DNA of 64,000 nt. Source: Aldehydirespirator sp965221185. Lineage in GTDB: Bacteria > Actinomycetota > Acidimicrobiia > Acidimicrobiales > Aldehydirespiratoraceae. The notes beneath the pieces are model-generated. The model was not told where the DNA came from and did not search any database. It saw only the letters and a program-made list of their open reading frames with translations. The stretch is taken from NCBI GenBank assembly GCA_965221185.1, contig OZ244866.1:248001-312000 (forward strand). The letters run 5' to 3'. Position 1 is the first letter of the stretch. Each line of letters starts with the position of its first letter. Of this stretch, positions 60,076 through 64,000 are shown piece after piece. The translations under genes and the position numbers were made by a program.

Positions 60076-61218
60076 GTGCCGTCGGTGCTGTCCTTCGTCA
60101 TCGTCGGCGGGGTGGCCGCCGCGACGACGTTCCTGCTGGTTCCGCTCACGACGAAGGTCGCGGTCCGCGTAGGAGCGAGCCGCGAGCCTGACGCCCACCA
60201 CATCCATGAGACTCCCACGCCCGCAGCGGGGGGCTTGGCCATGCTGGCAGGGGTTGTGGTCGCGGTGGCGGTCGCGCCAGCGGTGGGGGGCCTGTCCGCG
60301 GTGTTCGATGCGCCCGGCGAGATCGTGGGCGGGGTCGCCGCGGCCGCGATGATTCTCGCGGTCGGCTTCTACGACGACATCAGAGAGCTGTCGCCGCCCG
60401 CCAAGGCTGCGGGCGTGGCCGCGGCGGGCGTTGTGCTCCACCTGTCGGGAGTGTCGATTGCCGTCTTCCGGGTGCCGTTCTGGGATCTGGTGTTCCTTTC
60501 GGACGAATGGTCAGCGTTGATCACCGTGCTGTGGGTGCTGGGAATGGCCAACGCAGTGAACCTCATAGACGGCCTCGACGGCCTCGCCGCGGGCATAGTG
60601 GCCATCGCCGCGGGCACGTTCCTGCTCTACGCGCTGCGCCTCGCCGACGAGGGCGTGATCGGCGAGGCCAACCCCGGCGCCCTGTGGGCGGCGGTCGCGC
60701 TGGGAGTGTGCGTCGGGTTCCTGCCCCACAACCTGTATCCGGCCCGAGTCTTCATGGGCGACGGCGGGGCGCTGCTGCTCGGCGCGCTGATGGCGGTCGC
60801 CACCATCAGCGTGGGGGGCCGCTCCACGGTGGAGTTCAGCGGCCAGGCGTTCTTCTTCTACGCGCCGCTGCTCATCCCGCTGGTGATCCTGGGCGTGCCC
60901 GTGGTCGACACGGTCTTCGCCATCGTGCGCCGCACGGTGGGGCGCCGCGGGTTCTCGGTGGCTGACCGCGACCACCTGCACCACCGCCTCATGCGCCTGG
61001 GACACGGCCACCGCCGAGCTGTGATCGTGCTGTGGCTGTGGACGGCGCTGCTGTCGGCATTCGTGCTGTACCCCACATACACCGGCCGCGGCGACGGCAT
61101 CGTTCCGGCCGGGATCGCCGCGCTGGCGCTCGTGCTATTCACCATCTTCCATCCCCGCTTCGGTTACGACGCCCCGGAGGTGGACGAGGAGGAGCTGGAC
61201 CGCCTCCGAGACCTCTGA
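60076..61218 (+). CDS. wecA: Undecaprenyl-phosphate GlcNAc-1-phosphate transferase (WecA/TagO type)
   Basis: 380 residues from a GTG, about ten transmembrane helices. MraY/WecA superfamily: GGVAAATTFLLVPLTTKVAVRVGASREPDAHHIHETPTPAAGG at the N-terminus, catalytic Asp pair in VGFYDDIRE, ANAVNLIDGLDGLAAG, MGDGGALLLGALMA, and the cytoplasmic DRDHLHHRLMRLGH. Starts a lipid-linked cell wall glycan. In Mycobacterium the homologue lies between sua5 and the atp operon, as expected from this string. Confidence 0.95.
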   Translation: MPSVLSFVIVGGVAAATTFLLVPLTTKVAVRVGASREPDAHHIHETPTPAAGGLAMLAGVVVAVAVAPAVGGLSAVFDAPGEIVGGVAAAAMILAVGFYDDIRELSPPAKAAGVAAAGVVLHLSGVSIAVFRVPFWDLVFLSDEWSALITVLWVLGMANAVNLIDGLDGLAAGIVAIAAGTFLLYALRLADEGVIGEANPGALWAAVALGVCVGFLPHNLYPARVFMGDGGALLLGALMAVATISVGGRSTVEFSGQAFFFYAPLLIPLVILGVPVVDTVFAIVRRTVGRRGFSVADRDHLHHRLMRLGHGHRRAVIVLWLWTALLSAFVLYPTYTGRGDGIVPAGIAALALVLFTIFHPRFGYDAPEVDEEELDRLRDL

Positions 61219-61250
61219 GCGACCGCGCGGAGGCCTGACTCTGCCCAGCG

Positions 61251-62867
61251 TCAGGTGCTCAGCCGGTCGTCGCCGTCGAGGTCCTCGGGTCTGGCGTCCT
61301 CGGGGTTGAGGTCCTCAAGTTCCTCGCCCGCGGTCTCGGGGTACTTCCACATGACCAGAACGGCCACGATCAGTGGTCCGACGGCCAGCAAGGCCAATGC
61401 CGGCCCAACGCGCCCGTCGAGCACGTCCGACAGCCATCCGGCCACGGACAGGCCGAGAGCGCTGCCCGCCACGCCCACCATGGTGATCATGCCGTTGGAC
61501 CGGCCCCGCTTGTGGGTGCCGAACAGCTCTGGTCCGTATACGGCTAACGCCGGAACCGCGATCGCACCCAGCACTCCGCCGGCCAGGGTCAGCAACAACA
61601 GAGCAGCGCCGTCGGTCAAGTAGGCCCAGGCCAGAAACACTGTGCCAAGCACTAGGCCTGCAGCCCCGACCGGTCGTCGGCCCCGGCGATCGGCCAGATA
61701 TCCGCCGGCGAGGATCCCGATGCCGATGGGGGTGTTGGTGGCATAGGTAAACAGCGTGATTGCTGCAGCCGAGAACTCCCGCTCGTCCTTGAGGAAGTCG
61801 TTGCGAAGCCCGGAGGCAGGTGCGGCGAACATCAGAATCAGGAAGGCCGAGGCGGCTAGGAGTACCAGCCTCTTGCGCCGGCGGGCCGCAGCCTCAGCGT
61901 CGAGGGGGCTACCGATCACTGCGCTGTCGTGTGGGTCCCGTCCTCGGCTTGTCGGCTCGAAGCGGCGGCTCTCGGGCAGTCGCCGTCCCAACCAGATGAT
62001 CGCGGCAACCCCGGCAAGGGGTACTACGTATACGACGCGCCATCCCGCAGTGTGCAGGTCGGCCGCGGGCAGCACGCCTACCGCCATGCCCGAGCCCAGC
62101 GCGGCGCACATCACCAGCAGCGCCATCGCCCAGGCCCGCGACCGGGCCGGCATCTCCTCGGCGGCCAGGATCACGATGAGGATCCCCATCGCAGTGGACA
62201 GTCCCCGGGCCACCAACTGTGTGGCCCCCAGGAACCACAGGCCGGGCGATAGAGCCCCGAGCGCGGTTACAAGGCAGCTGCCGATTCCGGACGCCAGCAG
62301 CAGGGGGCGCCGGCCGTGGCGGTCGGCTAGGGCCGCGGTGACCAAAGCGATGAGCACTCCGACCCGCACGACGGCCAGCACGATCCCCTGGGCAGTGTTG
62401 CCGTGGCCGAACTCGTCGGCTGCGAACGTGATGGTCTGCGAGAGGACCGTGCCCAGGTAGCCGTCGATCACCTGCACCGTGCACAGCAGTCCCAGCACCG
62501 TGGCGTTTCGGGCGCTGAACCGATCCGGAGGCGCCCACCAGTAGCCGTAGGCGTTCCGGCGCCTCCGCAGGGCGCTCCGGACCGGGAAGTGGAACAGCCA
62601 GGCCCACACCGGAACCGCGAGCCTGTAGGAGGTGGTCTCGGTCAGCTCCCACGCTTCGCCGGTGTCCACGTCGTCGAGATCGTCGGGCTCCGCCCTCTCC
62701 AAAGACAGCCGGCGCTCGTAATGCCGGAAGGGCCCGTCCTCCGCCTCGAAGCGATCCCCGCCGACGGCACGCTCGGCCACGATGTCGCGCCGGGGCTCCC
62801 GCTGCACCGCCCGCTCGCGGTCCATCTCGGCTGCGCTGCCCCGTCGCACCACCCGCAATACGGTCAT
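61251..62867 (-). CDS. Major facilitator superfamily transporter
   Basis: 538 residues from ATG 62867. A charged cytoplasmic N-terminus (about 125 residues, with EPRRDIVAERAV and SLERAEPDDLDD) precedes 12 membrane helices. The MFS A-motif is at ALADRHGRRPLLL and a second copy at GGYLADRRGRRPVG. Ends in an acidic tail (LNPEDARPEDLDGDD). Such long N-terminal tails occur in actinobacterial sugar-type MFS proteins. The substrate is unknown. Divergent from murA over a 28-nt gap. Confidence 0.9.
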   Translation of the reverse strand: MTVLRVVRRGSAAEMDRERAVQREPRRDIVAERAVGGDRFEAEDGPFRHYERRLSLERAEPDDLDDVDTGEAWELTETTSYRLAVPVWAWLFHFPVRSALRRRRNAYGYWWAPPDRFSARNATVLGLLCTVQVIDGYLGTVLSQTITFAADEFGHGNTAQGIVLAVVRVGVLIALVTAALADRHGRRPLLLASGIGSCLVTALGALSPGLWFLGATQLVARGLSTAMGILIVILAAEEMPARSRAWAMALLVMCAALGSGMAVGVLPAADLHTAGWRVVYVVPLAGVAAIIWLGRRLPESRRFEPTSRGRDPHDSAVIGSPLDAEAAARRRKRLVLLAASAFLILMFAAPASGLRNDFLKDEREFSAAAITLFTYATNTPIGIGILAGGYLADRRGRRPVGAAGLVLGTVFLAWAYLTDGAALLLLTLAGGVLGAIAVPALAVYGPELFGTHKRGRSNGMITMVGVAGSALGLSVAGWLSDVLDGRVGPALALLAVGPLIVAVLVMWKYPETAGEELEDLNPEDARPEDLDGDDRLST

Positions 62868-62879
62868 CGCTCGCCCGCG

Positions 62880-62895
62880 GTCATAGGCTTGGGTG
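62880..62895. promoter_or_regulatory. Divergent promoter between the MFS and murA genes
   Basis: TAGGCT at 62884-62889 is 6 nt before the murA GTG (62896). On the other strand TATGAC (62885-62880) shares the TA and is 12 nt from the MFS ATG (62867). One symmetric element may serve both. Confidence 0.45.
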
Positions 62896-64000
62896 GTGGC
62901 GATCGAACGGATAGTCGTTCGCCCCGGCTCCCCGCTGGAGGGCACGGTGGCCGTGGCCGGGGCCAAGAACTCGGTGCTCAAGCTCATGGCGGCCACGTTG
63001 CTCGCCGAGGGCTCCTACCGCCTCGACAACGTGCCCCGCATCGTCGACGTCGACCTCATGGCCGAGTTGCTGCGGGCCGTGGGCTGCACCGTCGAGTGGG
63101 ACCCGGCACAGGCCGCCGCGCTCCGTATCGAGGTGCCTGCGGAGATCAGCCCGGTGGCCCCCTACGACATCGTGGAGCGGTTCCGTGCCTCGGTGGTGGT
63201 CCTGGGGCCGATGCTGGCCCGCTGCGGTCGGGCCAAGGTGGCCCTGCCGGGGGGCGATGACTTCGGTCCCCGGCCCATAGACATGCATGTGCAGGGCCTG
63301 GTGGAGCTGGGCGCGGCGGTTGACGTCGTGCACGGCTACGTCGAGGCGTCGGCGGCCGAGCTGATGGGCGGGCGGGTCGTGCTGGAGTTCCCCAGCGTGG
63401 GCGCCACCGAGAACCTGCTGATGGCCGCGGTGGCGGCCAAGGGCGCAACCGTGATCGACAACGCGGCCCGCGAGCCCGAGATCGTCGATCTCTGCCAGTT
63501 CCTCGGCCGCATGGGAGCCGGGATCGGTGGCGTCGGCTCGTCCACGCTCGTTGTGGAGGGCACCGGCACAACCGCCCCCCTGCAGCCCGCGGACCACACG
63601 GTCGTCCCGGACCGCATAGTGGCGGCCACCTATCTGGCCGCGCTCGGCGTGGCCTCGGGCGAGGTGTTCCTCGCCGGCGCCCGCCACGACCACATGGAGC
63701 TGCTCTGCCAGAAGCTGACCGAGATGGGGATGCTGATCACCCCCGACGATGGCGGAATCCGGGCTATTGCGCCCCGGCGACTCGATTCGGTCGACTGCTC
63801 CACGCTGCCCTATCCGGGCGTGGCCACCGACCACCTGCCGTTCCTGGTGGCGATGCTGGCCACCGCCTCGGAGGTGGGAATCGTCACTGAGAACCTGTTC
63901 CCCGGCCGGTTCCGCTACGTGGACGAGCTGCGCCGCATGGGCGCCGATATCCGCACCGACTCCCACCACGCCGTGGTGCGCGGCGTAGAGCGGCTCTCGG
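62896..64000 (+). CDS. murA: UDP-N-acetylglucosamine 1-carboxyvinyltransferase, C-terminus outside the window
   Basis: 368 residues from GTG 62896 and open at the right edge. First committed step of peptidoglycan synthesis: enolpyruvyl transfer to UDP-GlcNAc. AGAKNSVLKLMAATLLAEG holds the catalytic Lys24. Where E. coli has PGGC (Cys115), this protein has LPGGDDFGPRPIDMH (Asp121). M. tuberculosis also has Asp there and is resistant to fosfomycin, so resistance is expected. The start follows from the promoter 6 nt upstream. The rest of the enzyme lies beyond 64000. Confidence 0.95.
   Translation, partial: MAIERIVVRPGSPLEGTVAVAGAKNSVLKLMAATLLAEGSYRLDNVPRIVDVDLMAELLRAVGCTVEWDPAQAAALRIEVPAEISPVAPYDIVERFRASVVVLGPMLARCGRAKVALPGGDDFGPRPIDMHVQGLVELGAAVDVVHGYVEASAAELMGGRVVLEFPSVGATENLLMAAVAAKGATVIDNAAREPEIVDLCQFLGRMGAGIGGVGSSTLVVEGTGTTAPLQPADHTVVPDRIVAATYLAALGVASGEVFLAGARHDHMELLCQKLTEMGMLITPDDGGIRAIAPRRLDSVDCSTLPYPGVATDHLPFLVAMLATASEVGIVTENLFPGRFRYVDELRRMGADIRTDSHHAVVRGVERLS

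Noticed and set aside
62881..63969. 362-codon minus-strand frame over murA
   Set aside because: Shadow of murA; composition is typical of antisense frames.

Overview
The window is high-GC, tightly packed bacterial DNA. Gene content points to an actinobacterium, most likely class Acidimicrobiia. The supporting signs are the argS-lysA-hom-thrC-rho-rpmE string, a full atp operon, the prfA-prmC-sua5-rpiB-glyA-wecA string, F420-linked enzymes, a mycothiol-linked gene trio (SCO1664-like, DUF3090-like, phosphoglycerate-mutase-like) and a MurA with Asp in place of the active-site Cys. The class assignment is inference; a marine or host-associated habitat is only a guess.

Layout. 1-5.1 kb: minus-strand peptide/nickel-type ABC importer (two ATPases, the first cut by the window edge, two permeases, and a lipoprotein binding protein with an Ala-rich coiled coil). 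5.2-7.9 kb: the actinobacterial trio and a divergent type-5 uracil-DNA glycosylase. 8.1-14.4 kb: a small lipoprotein, an amidohydrolase, a short SerA-like dehydrogenase, a lipoprotein nuclease on a repeat stalk, and a secreted SLH-like/RCC1-repeat protein. 14.4-16.4 kb: tRNA-Arg(CCG), an FrhB-like iron-sulfur protein and a DsbA/Rv2466c-like oxidoreductase whose first CxxC cysteine is an in-frame UGA followed by a SECIS-like hairpin. 16.4-25.9 kb: argS, lysA, a kinase-like gene, a His-rich repeat protein, hom, thrC, a Rho homologue lacking key ATPase residues, rpmE. 25.9-33.8 kb: atpZ-I-B-E-F-H-A-G-D-C. 33.9-45.8 kb: a giant cadherin-like/SLH-like surface protein, glpX, an acidic repeat protein, a J-domain protein, an isobutyryl-CoA-mutase-type gene set (GTPase, B12 subunit, large subunit) and ppk2. 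46-55.4 kb: accessory metabolism (hydrolases, HNH endonuclease, amidase, TauD dioxygenase, M28-like protein, F420-type monooxygenase) with a protease remnant. 55.5-64 kb: prfA, prmC, sua5, rpiB, glyA, wecA, an MFS transporter and murA (cut by the window end).

Recurring themes. Many genes have a TAnnnT hexamer 6-8 nt before the start codon, which implies leaderless transcription; this also fixes several start codons. In-frame minisatellites occur in at least five genes. A roughly 100-nt intergenic repeat occurs three times, always just after a plus-strand stop codon. The two most unusual items are the candidate selenoprotein (14457-15083) and the apparently ATPase-dead Rho (23859-25415).
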